A stretch of 64,000 bases of DNA from Vibrio sp. SCSIO 43135 (GTDB lineage: Bacteria > Pseudomonadota > Gammaproteobacteria > Enterobacterales > Vibrionaceae): the NCBI RefSeq assembly GCF_023716665.1, contig NZ_CP071859.1:930001-994000 (forward strand), read 5' to 3'. The first letter of the stretch is position 1; each line of letters opens with the position of its first letter. A model generated the notes under the pieces. It had not been told where the DNA came from, did not search any database, and saw only the letters and a program-made list of their open reading frames with translations. This document shows positions 9,380-18,120 of this stretch, in pieces. The translations under genes and the position numbers were made by a program.

Positions 9380-10183
9380 ATGTTCTGGTTAAATGGTATT
9401 GAGTCTGAACACATTTCACCGACAGACCGATCATTTCAATATGGTGATGGGTGTTTTACTACCATGCTTGTCAAAGAGCGAGTTATAGAACATTGGCCAT
9501 TACACCTACGGCGAATGAAAAAGGCGCTGGCGGTATTAGACATACAAGAACCTGACTGGGAGCAAGTACAACAGTGGTTGGCAATGGCTATGCGACCAGA
9601 AAGCACTTCTGGACTTAAGCTGCATATTTCCAGAGGAGAAGGAGGCAGAGGCTATAGCCCCGCGCAAGTTTCGTCACCAAATGTTACTATAAGCGACTTT
9701 GCATTCCCGAGTAATTATGAACAATTAGCTCGAGATGGTTTGGCTCTAGGAGTGTGCAATCAGAGACTAGGTATTAATCCTATGCTCGCAGGTCTTAAGC
9801 ACAACAACCGCTTAGAGCAAGTTTTGCTAAAGGCTGAGTCTGAGCAATTAGGATATACAGATTCTGTGGTACTCGATGTCACTGGTAATGTCATCGAAAC
9901 GACGATGGCGAATCTGTTTTGGAGTGATGGTAGTACATTGTTCACCCCGAGCCTATTGAACTCTGGAGTCGCAGGGGTTATGCGACAAGTAGTGATTGAC
10001 CAAGCAAAGGCGGCGGGTTTAGTTGTTGCTGATGAGGACTACGACCTAGATGCCTTACTCAGTGCGAAAGAGGTGTTTATGACTAACTCGATTCTTGGCA
10101 TTGCCCCTGTAGTACAAGTAGCCGACCATCATTATTCAATTGGAACCTTAACACGACGACTTCAGGAGAACCTCGGCTCGTGA
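9380..10183 (+). CDS. pabC: Aminodeoxychorismate lyase
   Basis: PabC converts 4-amino-4-deoxychorismate to p-aminobenzoate and pyruvate for folate synthesis. It is a fold-type IV PLP enzyme of 267 residues. The PLP lysine is Lys140 in LAGLKHNNRLEQVL, and DRSFQYGDGCFTTML near residue 16 is the family's N-terminal signature. The gene leads the overlapping group pabC-mltG-tmk-holB-ycfH, sharing GTGA with the mltG start. Confidence 0.96.
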   Translation: MFWLNGIESEHISPTDRSFQYGDGCFTTMLVKERVIEHWPLHLRRMKKALAVLDIQEPDWEQVQQWLAMAMRPESTSGLKLHISRGEGGRGYSPAQVSSPNVTISDFAFPSNYEQLARDGLALGVCNQRLGINPMLAGLKHNNRLEQVLLKAESEQLGYTDSVVLDVTGNVIETTMANLFWSDGSTLFTPSLLNSGVAGVMRQVVIDQAKAAGLVVADEDYDLDALLSAKEVFMTNSILGIAPVVQVADHHYSIGTLTRRLQENLGS

Positions 10184-11196
10184 TAAAAAAAATAGCAACG
10201 TTATTTATTGTTTTGGCTATGGTCGCGATTGGCGGCTTTTTCTATGTGACAAACCAAATTAACAGTTATCTTGACCAACCTGTAAAGATAACTGAACCAG
10301 AGATCATCACTATTTCTTCGGGCACTAGTTTGAATGGAGTTCTCAACCAGCTTGCTCAAAATGAATGGATTGAGCCTAGTGAATATTCGCGATTATTGCG
10401 CCGCGTTCACCCTGAGCTGGTACACATCAAAGCTGGTACTTTTCAAATAGAGCCCCAACAAACGCTTGAGCAAGCACTATTATTCTTGAATGAGGGTCGC
10501 GAACACCAATTTGCGATTACCTTTGTTGAAGGTAGCCGTTTTAGTGAGTGGATCGAAGCGTTATCTCAAGCGCCATACTTAGAGCATGAGTTGAAAGGCT
10601 TGTCTGAAGAACAAGTTGCTGTTGAACTAGGTATCGAGCAAAGCAAGCTTGAAGGTCTATTTCTCGCAGAAACTTACCACTACACAGTGGGTACATCGGA
10701 TGCCGATATTTTGAAGCGAGCGCATCAAAAGTTAAATGATGTGCTAGACAGTAAGTGGCAGGAAAAACAGGCTAATCTGCCGCTTAAAACGCCTTATGAA
10801 GCATTGATTCTTGCGTCCATCATTGAAAAAGAAACTGCTGTTGAATCCGAACGAGAGCGCGTGGCTTCGGTATTCGTTAACCGTTTAAACAAGCGCATGC
10901 GTTTACAAACCGATCCGACGGTTATCTATGGTATGGGCGATAAATATGACGGCAATATTCGAAAGAAAGACTTACGTACTCCAACGCCATACAATACATA
11001 TGTGATCAATGGCTTACCGCCAACACCAATCGCAATGCCTGGTAGGGCTTCGATAGAAGCGGCTTTAAACCCTGAAGACAGTAACTACCTATACTTTGTT
11101 GCCAGCGGCAAAGGTGGGCATGTGTTCTCTAAAAACTTAGCCGATCATAACCGTGCGGTACGGGCTTATCTAAAACAATTAAGAAGTAACAAATGA
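10180..11196 (+). CDS. mltG: Endolytic transglycosylase MltG
   Basis: MltG is an inner-membrane lytic transglycosylase that cuts nascent peptidoglycan and is thought to set glycan chain length. The 338-residue protein has one N-terminal membrane segment (residues 5-25), a LysM-like region and the YceG catalytic domain. The likely catalytic Glu lies in [14 protein letters not shown], and [12 protein letters not shown] and RTPTPYNTY are family motifs. The start is GTG overlapping the pabC stop by four bases, so translational coupling is likely. Its stop overlaps the tmk start. Confidence 0.96.
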   Translation: MIKKIATLFIVLAMVAIGGFFYVTNQINSYLDQPVKITEPEIITISSGTSLNGVLNQLAQNEWIEPSEYSRLLRRVHPELVHIKAGTFQIEPQQTLEQALLFLNEGREHQFAITFVEGSRFSEWIEALSQAPYLEHELKGLSEEQVAVELGIEQSKLEGLFLAETYHYTVGTSDADILKRAHQKLNDVLDSKWQEKQANLPLKTPYEALILASIIEKETAVESERERVASVFVNRLNKRMRLQTDPTVIYGMGDKYDGNIRKKDLRTPTPYNTYVINGLPPTPIAMPGRASIEAALNPEDSNYLYFVASGKGGHVFSKNLADHNRAVRAYLKQLRSNK

Positions 11197-11825
11197 ACTC
11201 AGCAAAATTTATCGTCGTCGAAGGCCTAGAAGGTGCCGGCAAAAGCACAGCTATCAATGCTATTTTGGAAACTTTGCAGCAAGCGGGCGTTGCTTCTATC
11301 CGTAATACCCGTGAGCCAGGCGGTACAGTGTTGGCCGAGAAGATGCGTGCTTTGGTAAAAGAAGAGCACGAAGGTGAGAAGCTGCAAGATATGACCGAGT
11401 TGCTACTGATGTATGCTGCGCGTGTCCAACTGGTTGAAAATGTGATAAAACCAGCGCTGGCGTCCGGAACTTGGGTCGTTGGTGACAGACACGATATGTC
11501 TTCTCAAGCTTACCAAGGTGGTGGCCGCCAGATATCTGCTAATACTATGAAAGCGTTAAGAGACACGACGTTGGGCGAATTCAAGCCGGACTTGACTCTT
11601 TACCTTGATCTTGACCCTCGCGTCGGCCTTGAACGTGCGAGAGGAAGGGGAGAGCTCGACCGCATTGAAAAAATGGACATCAGTTTCTTTGACCGCACTC
11701 GAGAGCGCTACCTAGAATTGGCCGAGCAAGACGACTCTGTAGTCATAATTAACGCAGAGCAAGCGATTCCTCAGGTTGCTGGCGACATCTCTAAAGCGTT
11801 AACAAACTGGTTAGAAAGCCAATAA
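11193..11825 (+). CDS. tmk: Thymidylate kinase
   Basis: Tmk phosphorylates dTMP to dTDP. The 210-residue protein carries the P-loop [10 protein letters not shown] at residues 10-19, the DR(H/Y) motif in [17 protein letters not shown] and the lid sequence [13 protein letters not shown]. The Arg-rich lid is the type seen in bacterial enzymes. It overlaps mltG by four bases and touches holB by one base (TAATG), indicating coupled translation. Confidence 0.98.
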   Translation: MNSAKFIVVEGLEGAGKSTAINAILETLQQAGVASIRNTREPGGTVLAEKMRALVKEEHEGEKLQDMTELLLMYAARVQLVENVIKPALASGTWVVGDRHDMSSQAYQGGGRQISANTMKALRDTTLGEFKPDLTLYLDLDPRVGLERARGRGELDRIEKMDISFFDRTRERYLELAEQDDSVVIINAEQAIPQVAGDISKALTNWLESQ

Positions 11826-12790
11826 TGCAGGCGTTGTATCCTTGGTTGTCACCAGTTTGGCAACAGTGGAAAGATAACTTAGACCAGAAGCGTTTCTCGA
11901 ATGCCACCTTAGTGTGCGCACCGAAGGGTTTAGGGGTAGGTGAACTTGTTGATAAAGCATGCTCAGCACTCATGTGCCAGAACTATGAATCTGAGCCTTG
12001 TGGTTTCTGCCATAGCTGTGAGCTGATGAATTCGGGAAGTCATCCCGATTTCCATAAGGTTTCCCCAGAAAAAGAAGGCAAAGCGATTACTGTTGATCAG
12101 ATACGTACTTGTAATCGTATGGCGCAAGAATCATCTCAGCTTGGTGGCTTTCGTGTGATTGTCATAGAACCGGCTCAAGCGATGAACGAGTCTGCGGCCA
12201 ATGCTTTGCTAAAAACGCTCGAAACGCCTTCGTCTAACTGTATCTTCATTCTTGTGGCACCTAGAGCCAGTATGTTACTACCAACAATTGTTAGTCGCTG
12301 CCAGCAGTGGGTAGTCGCTACTCCTACCTCGGAAAGTGTTTCGGCTTGGCTCTCTGAGCACACAAGCAAAGCGGTTCCAGCATATGCAGCCCATATCCAT
12401 GGTAATGCGCCGCTAACAGCGCTTTCATTTATTGAAGATAAGGGCGATGAACTATACAGCAAAGTAGAGTCACAGCTACTTAGTGTTGCACGCAACGACT
12501 GGACGCAGCGTATCGAGTTAAGTCAGTTGCTTGCCTCTCAAGACGATGAATGTTTATCTTGGGTTTGGTACCTGCTGGTCGATGCACAAAAATATCATTT
12601 TGGTTTAAATGAAGCGTGCTTTACTCCTGGCGCACAAGCGCTGAGCGAATTGCTAAGCTACGATATACTGTACAAGCAAGCGAACTCATTGAGAGCGCTA
12701 CAAGAGCAGTTACGCACGCATTCTGGGCTTAACCGTGAATTATTACTGATGAACTGGCTCATTGAGCTAAGTGGAGAAACATGTTCATAG
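11825..12790 (+). CDS. holB: DNA polymerase III delta' subunit
   Basis: HolB is the delta' stator of the clamp loader that places the beta clamp on primed DNA. The 321-residue AAA+ protein has a degenerate P-loop (CAPKGLGVGEL), as expected for the non-ATPase delta' subunit. The four-cysteine zinc module (CQNYESEPCGFCHSC) lies at about residues 53-67, and NALLKTLETPSS and SRCQQW are the sensor and arginine-finger SRC motifs. It overlaps ycfH by ten bases. Confidence 0.96.
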   Translation: MQALYPWLSPVWQQWKDNLDQKRFSNATLVCAPKGLGVGELVDKACSALMCQNYESEPCGFCHSCELMNSGSHPDFHKVSPEKEGKAITVDQIRTCNRMAQESSQLGGFRVIVIEPAQAMNESAANALLKTLETPSSNCIFILVAPRASMLLPTIVSRCQQWVVATPTSESVSAWLSEHTSKAVPAYAAHIHGNAPLTALSFIEDKGDELYSKVESQLLSVARNDWTQRIELSQLLASQDDECLSWVWYLLVDAQKYHFGLNEACFTPGAQALSELLSYDILYKQANSLRALQEQLRTHSGLNRELLLMNWLIELSGETCS

Positions 12791-13548
12791 ATTCTCATTG
12801 TCATTTAGACAAACTGGATTACGAGCAACTGCACAATGGCATCGACGATGTTATTGAGAAAGCACGCCAAGCGAACGTTAACGAGCTGCTGTCTGTTGGG
12901 GTTACGCTAGATTCATTTCCCAATATGTTGGAAATGATCAAACCTTACGATAATGTGCACGCCTCGTGTGGTGTTCACCCTCTTGATGTAGAAAGCGACT
13001 TTGCCCTTGATGTGCTGCATGAATACGCTAAGCACCCTAAGGTAGTTGCCATTGGTGAAACAGGCCTTGATTACCATTATCAGCCTGAGACAGCCCAATT
13101 ACAGCAACTCCGTTTTGAGCAACAAACTGAGCTTGCGGTGGAGCTCAATAAACCACTTATCATACATACTCGTAATGCACGTGAGGATACTCTTAGCATA
13201 CTTCGTAACGGAGATGCGCAGCGGTGTGGTGGCGTGATTCATTGTTTCACTGAAGATTTACCTTTTGCTGAAGCTGCAATGGAACTCGGGTTCTATATTT
13301 CTATTTCTGGAATTGTGACGTTTAAGCAAGCTACAGAACTTAAAGAAGTCGTGAAAGCTTTGCCATTGGAGCGCCTTCTAATTGAGACGGATTCACCTTA
13401 CTTAGCGCCAATTCCACATCGTGGAAAACAAAATCAACCAGCCTATGTTGTAGAGGTTGCCGCTTACATTGCTCAGTTGAAAGGTGTTTCTTTGAGTGAG
13501 GTTGGCCAAAAAACCAGCGAAAACTTCCAAAATCTTTTTTTGCGATAG
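12781..13548 (+). CDS. ycfH: TatD-family metal-dependent hydrolase (YcfH type)
   Basis: A 255-residue TatD-family protein with a TIM-barrel metal hydrolase fold; relatives have DNase activity. Metal ligands are visible in DSHCHLD (residues 4-10), GETGLDYHY, IIHTRNA, HCFTE and ETDSPYLAP. It is the last gene of the pabC-mltG-tmk-holB-ycfH run, overlapping holB by ten bases. The holB neighbour in E. coli is ycfH, which supports the symbol. The physiological substrate is unknown. Confidence 0.94.
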   Translation: MFIDSHCHLDKLDYEQLHNGIDDVIEKARQANVNELLSVGVTLDSFPNMLEMIKPYDNVHASCGVHPLDVESDFALDVLHEYAKHPKVVAIGETGLDYHYQPETAQLQQLRFEQQTELAVELNKPLIIHTRNAREDTLSILRNGDAQRCGGVIHCFTEDLPFAEAAMELGFYISISGIVTFKQATELKEVVKALPLERLLIETDSPYLAPIPHRGKQNQPAYVVEVAAYIAQLKGVSLSEVGQKTSENFQNLFLR

Positions 13549-13564
13549 AAAATCTAATTTGAAT

Positions 13565-13592
13565 AAAAAGGGAGCATAAGCTCCCTTTTTTT
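13565..13592 (+). terminator. Terminator after ycfH
   Basis: AAAAAGGGAGC pairs with GCTCCCTTTTT around a short loop, followed by TTTTG, beginning 17 bases after the stop. Confidence 0.9.
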
Positions 13593-13993
13593 GTGCCGTA
13601 TATCACTTAATGGGTAAGTTTTTCTCTTGTTTACGAAATATGTTGAAGATGAGAGCTGAAATAGTTTGAATGTAATTTTGTTACATGAAATAACAATTAC
13701 CTTTATTTTATTTACCCATCAAAATTAATCGGAAGTGACATTATTTATAATAAAAACAATAAGATGTGTGTTGTGTAAAGCATTGCAGTACGAAGATTTG
13801 ATTGTGATCTGTATATTACTTTGAAACTAAATTTCGTAACTGGCTAGAAAGTTTGAGGGGCATCAAGATATATTTAGAGCCGGAAAATATAATGCAACAC
13901 ATGGTTACATTTTCACTGGGTGCTAACATTTAGGCTACGGGGGTGTGCCGTTAGAACCCAAGAAATACTAATAACTTTATCAGGAGCATAAAC
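13593..13993 (+). promoter_or_regulatory. Long upstream region of ptsG
   Basis: About 400 AT-rich bases lie between the ycfH terminator and the ptsG ATG, and no credible ORF is present. A left CRP half-site TTGTGATC occurs at 13803-13810 without a good right half. TCAGGAGC at 13980-13987 is the ribosome binding site. In enterobacteria, ptsG is controlled by CRP, Mlc and a small RNA. Here only the unusual length and the half-site can be seen. Confidence 0.45.
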
Positions 13994-15427
13994 ATGTTTA
14001 AGAACCTTTTTGCTAACCTGCAAAAAGTCGGTAAGTCTTTGATGCTACCAGTATCAGTTCTTCCGGTTGCGGGTATCCTACTGGGTGTAGGTGCGGCCGA
14101 TCTAAGCTTTATCCCAGACATCGTTTCTAACTTAATGGAACAAGCTGGTGGTTCAGTCTTCGGTCAAATGGCACTACTATTTGCAGTTGGTGTGGCACTT
14201 GGCTTTACAAATAACGACGGTGTAGCAGGTCTTGCTGCGATCGTTGGTTACGGCATCATGACGGCAACACTAGGTGTAATGGCTGGTGTGATGGGTGTTG
14301 ATAAGATCGATACTGGCGTACTAGGTGGTATCCTAGTCGGTGGTGTTGCTGCTTGGGCATTCAACCGCTTCTTCAAGATTCAGCTTCCAGAGTACCTTGG
14401 CTTCTTCGCTGGTAAGCGTGCTGTGCCTATCATTACTGGTTTCGCTGCAATCGCTCTAGCAATCGTACTTTCTGTTGTATGGCCACCAATTGGCGGTGCT
14501 ATCGCGTCTTTCTCTGATTGGGCTGCACACCAAAACCCACAACTTGCATTCGGTATCTACGGTATCGTTGAACGTTCTCTAATTCCATTCGGTCTACACC
14601 ACGTATGGAACGTACCATTCTTCTTCGAAGCGGGTACTTGTGTGAACGCTGCTGGTGAAACTCAAAATGGCGTACTAACTTGTTACCTAGTTGCTGACGA
14701 AGCATCTCGTACTGCAGGTAATGGCTTCGGTCAGCTAGCAGGCGGCTACATGTTCAAGATGTTCGGTCTACCAGCTGCTGCTATTGCTATCGCTCACTCT
14801 GCTAAGCCAGAAAACCGTGCGAAAGTAATGGGTATCATGGCATCTGCTGCACTGACTTCATTCCTAACTGGTATCACTGAGCCAATCGAATTCTCATTCC
14901 TATTCGTTGCTCCTGTACTTTACGGTATTCACGCTCTACTAGCGGGTTCTGCATACGTTGTTGCTAACACTCTAGGCTTTGTACACGGTACTTCTTTCTC
15001 ACACGGTCTAATCGACTTCCTAGTTCTATCTGGTAACGCACAGAAGATGGGTCTAATGGTTGTCGTTGGTCTAGTTTACGCAGCGATTTACTACGCGGTA
15101 TTCCGCACCGTAATTAAAGCGCTAGATCTTAAGACTCCAGGTCGTGAAGACGAATCTGACGATGCTGCAAACACAGTGGCTGGTTCAGAAATGGCTGGTG
15201 AACTTGTTGCTGCGTTCGGCGGTAAAGCAAACATCACTGGTCTAGATGCGTGTATCACACGTCTACGTGTTTCTGTCGCTGATACTGAAGTTGTTGACCA
15301 AGACAAACTAAAACAACTTGGCGCTGCTGGCGTAGTAGTTGTTGCTGGTGGTGTTCAAGCCATCTTCGGTACTAAGTCTGATAACTTAAAAACAGATATG
15401 GACGAGTGGATCCGTAACAACGGTTAA
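13994..15427 (+). CDS. ptsG: Glucose-specific PTS permease IIBC
   Basis: PtsG imports and phosphorylates glucose at the inner membrane, receiving phosphate from IIA-Glc (Crr). The 477-residue protein has an N-terminal EIIC domain with about ten membrane segments, including [15 protein letters not shown] and the substrate-site [13 protein letters not shown] linker containing LKTPGRED follows, then a C-terminal EIIB domain whose phosphorylated Cys420 lies in [11 protein letters not shown]. No IIA domain is fused, as in E. coli PtsG. It is a single-gene unit with its own terminator. mlc, encoding the likely repressor, lies about 4.5 kb downstream. Confidence 0.95.
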   Translation: MFKNLFANLQKVGKSLMLPVSVLPVAGILLGVGAADLSFIPDIVSNLMEQAGGSVFGQMALLFAVGVALGFTNNDGVAGLAAIVGYGIMTATLGVMAGVMGVDKIDTGVLGGILVGGVAAWAFNRFFKIQLPEYLGFFAGKRAVPIITGFAAIALAIVLSVVWPPIGGAIASFSDWAAHQNPQLAFGIYGIVERSLIPFGLHHVWNVPFFFEAGTCVNAAGETQNGVLTCYLVADEASRTAGNGFGQLAGGYMFKMFGLPAAAIAIAHSAKPENRAKVMGIMASAALTSFLTGITEPIEFSFLFVAPVLYGIHALLAGSAYVVANTLGFVHGTSFSHGLIDFLVLSGNAQKMGLMVVVGLVYAAIYYAVFRTVIKALDLKTPGREDESDDAANTVAGSEMAGELVAAFGGKANITGLDACITRLRVSVADTEVVDQDKLKQLGAAGVVVVAGGVQAIFGTKSDNLKTDMDEWIRNNG

Positions 15428-15442
15428 TCCAAACGTTCTGTG

Positions 15443-15472
15443 AAAAGGAGGCTTCGGCCTCCTTTTTTATTG
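15443..15472 (+). terminator. ptsG terminator
   Basis: AAAAGGAGGC pairs with GCCTCCTTTT around TTCG, a stable tetraloop, followed by TTATTGTTT. It begins 16 bases after the stop. Confidence 0.93.
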
Positions 15473-15578
15473 TTTGTTACAAATGTCAGTAAGCATTTAA
15501 CGCTAACTGACGAGTGTCTGACATATAGGGGTAATCTAACGGCTATAAAATGAGCAGAGATTTGATGTGGACGAGATC

Positions 15579-15986
15579 ATGAAAAAATTTGTTTATTGTT
15601 GTGCGGCGTTAGCCTCTTTTTCTGCCTACGCGAGTGAGTCATCTGAGACAGACCTTGCTGTTGGTATGGCAGTCGATCAACAACTGAGTGTCGTTATCGA
15701 GATTAACGATCAGTATCGAGCGATCATCGGTAATGAAGGTGCAGCATTCGACTACATTTTTGCCAACGGCTCTTTTGATGATTCCAATAATCCATTGACT
15801 TGGTATGTAGGAGCGGGCGCATGGGGTGAGTGGGATCATGACTTTGGTATGCGTGTGCCACTTGGCTTAAATGTTGATTTGAGCAAGGGGTGGGATTTGT
15901 ATGGTCAAATTCATCCTGAACTGAACTTATACAAAGGTCCTGAGCTTCAAATTGGTGCGGCTCTTGGTATTAAGTACAGCTTTTAG
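15579..15986 (+). CDS. Small predicted outer-membrane beta-barrel protein
   Basis: The product has 135 residues from the ATG at 15579; a GTG four codons earlier would put residues ahead of the signal peptide and is less likely. MKKFVYCCAALASFSAYA is a signal peptide with predicted cleavage after residue 18. The mature part alternates polar and aromatic residues, with several strand-like segments, and ends in KYSF. A C-terminal Phe is the usual signal for barrel assembly. I do not recognise a named family. It is convergent with another small barrel protein across a bidirectional terminator. Confidence 0.75.
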   Translation: MKKFVYCCAALASFSAYASESSETDLAVGMAVDQQLSVVIEINDQYRAIIGNEGAAFDYIFANGSFDDSNNPLTWYVGAGAWGEWDHDFGMRVPLGLNVDLSKGWDLYGQIHPELNLYKGPELQIGAALGIKYSF

Positions 15987-16007
15987 TGTTATGTGAATCT
16001 AAAAAAA

Positions 16008-16040
16008 CAAAAGGGTAAGCAAGTGCTTACCCTTTTGTTT
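16008..16040. terminator. Bidirectional terminator between two barrel genes
   Basis: A perfect 13-bp stem (CAAAAGGGTAAGC with GCTTACCCTTTTG) has A-rich sequence on the left and TTT on the right, so it can serve the plus gene ending at 15986 and the minus gene ending at 16064. Confidence 0.88.
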
Positions 16041-16063
16041 TCAGCGTCTAAGAACAACCGTCC

Positions 16064-16648
16064 CTAAAAACTTATCACTAGGCCGATATTGGCAGAAAAT
16101 TGGTTCATCCAATCTGTTTTAAATCGTATGGTACAGGCCTCAGAAGAGGGGAGGTTACACACACTGGTTGTCTCGTTGTCAACTACGGTTCCTAACCAAC
16201 GTAATTGCCCATTAATTGCCATATTGTCGCTTAGGTTATACTCCATTCCACCAAACAAACTGGCTGAAAATCCGTATTTGTCGTCAGCCCAGTCCACATC
16301 GGTATAGGATCCCCCTAAACCGACTCCGACGTAAGTAGAAAAGTTTTTCTCCACAGGGTAGTAAATACTACTTTGCAAGTGGAGGTAATGGATAGCACTG
16401 TCTTCGTTGACTTGATCGATACTGCTGTTTTGAGTGGCGTAGTAAAGGCCGATACGACCCTGTTCAAGTGTGGCTTCGACCGCTAAGGCAAAGCTTTCAG
16501 ATGCTTTTAAGTCGTACTCGTTATCATCCTGATCGACAACTTCTCCGCCTAAGGTATACCCAACCCAAGGGGTGATATAAATATCAGCCTGTGTGCTCTG
16601 GCTGATGATCGCTGACGTGAATAGCAAAGAGGCGATGATCGGCTTCAT
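16064..16648 (-). CDS. Predicted outer-membrane beta-barrel protein
   Basis: The product is 194 residues from the ATG at 16646-16648, which has AAGGA six to seven bases upstream; an ATG six codons earlier is less likely. MKPIIASLLFTSAIISQSTQA is approximately the signal peptide, followed by DIYITPWVGYTLGG, a barrel-like start. The end IGLVISF has the terminal Phe typical of barrel proteins. Cys residues in VCNLPSSEACTI could form a loop disulfide. Repeated strand-turn patterns suggest an eight-stranded barrel. No function can be assigned. It faces the plus-strand barrel gene at 15579. Confidence 0.78.
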   Translation of the reverse strand: MKPIIASLLFTSAIISQSTQADIYITPWVGYTLGGEVVDQDDNEYDLKASESFALAVEATLEQGRIGLYYATQNSSIDQVNEDSAIHYLHLQSSIYYPVEKNFSTYVGVGLGGSYTDVDWADDKYGFSASLFGGMEYNLSDNMAINGQLRWLGTVVDNETTSVCNLPSSEACTIRFKTDWMNQFSANIGLVISF

Positions 16649-16784
16649 GTGAGATCCTTGTTCCAATTGAACACTATATAAGACTTATTGTGATGGTAAC
16701 TCCATAATTGTGCACGAAAAAACGCCATTTATTGAACATGTTTCACAGTGCTGTTATTACTTTGTTACATACTAGGAGGTGTTT

Positions 16785-16874
16785 ATGGAATCAGAGCTAA
16801 AGTTTGCTTTAATCATTACTGCATCGATCTTTGCGGTTCTTATTAGTTACGGACTGGTTGCTATTACACATTAG
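16785..16874 (+). CDS. ynhF: YnhF-family 29-residue membrane peptide
   Basis: This tiny ORF has a near-ideal ribosome binding site (AGGAGGTG) six bases before its ATG. The peptide starts MESELKFALIITA and ends GLVAITH, with one hydrophobic segment from about residue 6 to 27. Length, topology and the pattern M-(S/E)-x-(D/E)-LKF at the start and A-x-x-H at the end match E. coli YnhF, a 29-residue inner-membrane peptide of unknown role. The patatin gene starts two bases after its stop, so they are probably co-transcribed. Confidence 0.85.
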   Translation: MESELKFALIITASIFAVLISYGLVAITH

Positions 16875-16876
16875 CC

Positions 16877-18016
16877 ATGGGTGATATGTTCAATTATGGC
16901 TGTGTAACTAACCTTTCGACGCAGGTCAATTTTGACCAGCTAGCGAAGTACACTGGCGGTAAGCACGCTTTGGTTGCTCAAGGTGGTGGCCAGCGCGGAA
17001 TTTTTACTTCCGGTGTGCTCGATTCATTTCTTTTATCCAACTTTGACCCTTTCCATGAGTTCTATGGCACGTCCGCTGGTGCGCTAAATCTGTGTGCCTT
17101 TCTTTGTCGACAGCACGGACTAGGCCGTACTTTCGTCACAGAGCTCACGACAGACCCTGAATTCTTCCATTTATTCCACTACATCCGTCGCAAGCGATAT
17201 TTAGGCTTAGAATGGGCATTGGATCGGATTTGTGAGTACCCATACAAACTCGATGTTGATATGGGCCGCTCAGTATTAGGGAAGCGTAAAGCGTATGCCG
17301 CAGTGACGGATTCGATTACGCTTCACGACCATTACCTACCAATGCTCGGTGATGATTGGTACAAGGTTATGCTTGCGACATGCGCAATCCCACGGCTCTA
17401 TCCAAATGAAGTGACGTTTAATACCCAATCTTTTGTTGATGGTGGTGTTTCAGCATCTATTCCGGTTCAAGAGGCGTGGCGCAAAGAGGCGCGTTTTATT
17501 GCTGTGATTCGCACAGAGGGGAGTGATTTAGACACTTCCGATATTGTTCCATCGATTGAGCGCAATGAAGTTGAATGGTTTAGAGAATCCTTTAACTCTA
17601 TTCAAGAGCAGTGGCAGCAAAAACTCGAGCAGTGGAAGTCAGACTGGAACGGCTTCTTTCAACAGCAGATTGCTAAGTCCAAGCTGCAAAAGCTTGAACA
17701 CTCCCATTTAGAGTCCATGAATGGTGGACGCTGGTTGTTCGGCGCCGATGACATTTACCGCTTAAGTCACCTCATCGGAGATAAGTTTGACTCTGGTTTG
17801 GCTGATATGTTGATGGTCCATTATCAAACTTACTCGCTAACTCAAGACTTTTTGAATAACCCTCCGGATGATTGCTTTATTGTTCAGATCAAACCAGATA
17901 GTCCATTAAAGTCGACCTCTCTTATGAGCAACAAAGAAGACTTGCTACATGACTATGATTTGGGAGTGCAAGCGGGGTTAAGGTTCATCGAAACCTATTC
18001 AACGATTAAAAGTTAG
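16877..18016 (+). CDS. Patatin-like phospholipase family protein (YjjU-like)
   Basis: A 379-residue patatin-domain hydrolase. The oxyanion motif GGGQRG is at residues 36-41, the nucleophile Ser66 sits in GTSAG and the catalytic Asp188 in VDGG, so the Ser-Asp dyad is complete. A C-terminal extension of about 170 residues rich in Glu, Gln and Lys follows. No signal peptide is seen, so a cytoplasmic or membrane-face lipase is likely. It lies directly behind ynhF with only two bases between, and a terminator follows. The substrate is unknown. Confidence 0.88.
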   Translation: MGDMFNYGCVTNLSTQVNFDQLAKYTGGKHALVAQGGGQRGIFTSGVLDSFLLSNFDPFHEFYGTSAGALNLCAFLCRQHGLGRTFVTELTTDPEFFHLFHYIRRKRYLGLEWALDRICEYPYKLDVDMGRSVLGKRKAYAAVTDSITLHDHYLPMLGDDWYKVMLATCAIPRLYPNEVTFNTQSFVDGGVSASIPVQEAWRKEARFIAVIRTEGSDLDTSDIVPSIERNEVEWFRESFNSIQEQWQQKLEQWKSDWNGFFQQQIAKSKLQKLEHSHLESMNGGRWLFGADDIYRLSHLIGDKFDSGLADMLMVHYQTYSLTQDFLNNPPDDCFIVQIKPDSPLKSTSLMSNKEDLLHDYDLGVQAGLRFIETYSTIKS

Positions 18017-18061
18017 CGTTGAAGTTTGCGGTATTCATAAAAATGGTAATTGGCAGAACAA

Positions 18062-18094
18062 CAAAAGGCTCGCTATAGCGAGCCTTTTTCGTTT
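18062..18094. terminator. Terminator between patatin gene and pykA
   Basis: AAAAGGCTCGC pairs with GCGAGCCTTTTT around TATA, followed by TTTCGTTTCTTTT. The A-rich left side may let it also act for pykA on the minus strand. Confidence 0.88.
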
Positions 18095-18120
18095 CTTTTA
18101 CTCTCAAAGAACAATGAGCT

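Noticed and set aside
13803..13820. CRP site upstream of ptsG
   Set aside because: Only the left half (TGTGA) is good; the right half matches TCACA at two of five positions.
13892..13933. A 13-codon ORF upstream of ptsG as an SgrT-like peptide
   Set aside because: No ribosome binding site, no similarity to SgrT, and no sign of an SgrS-like RNA.
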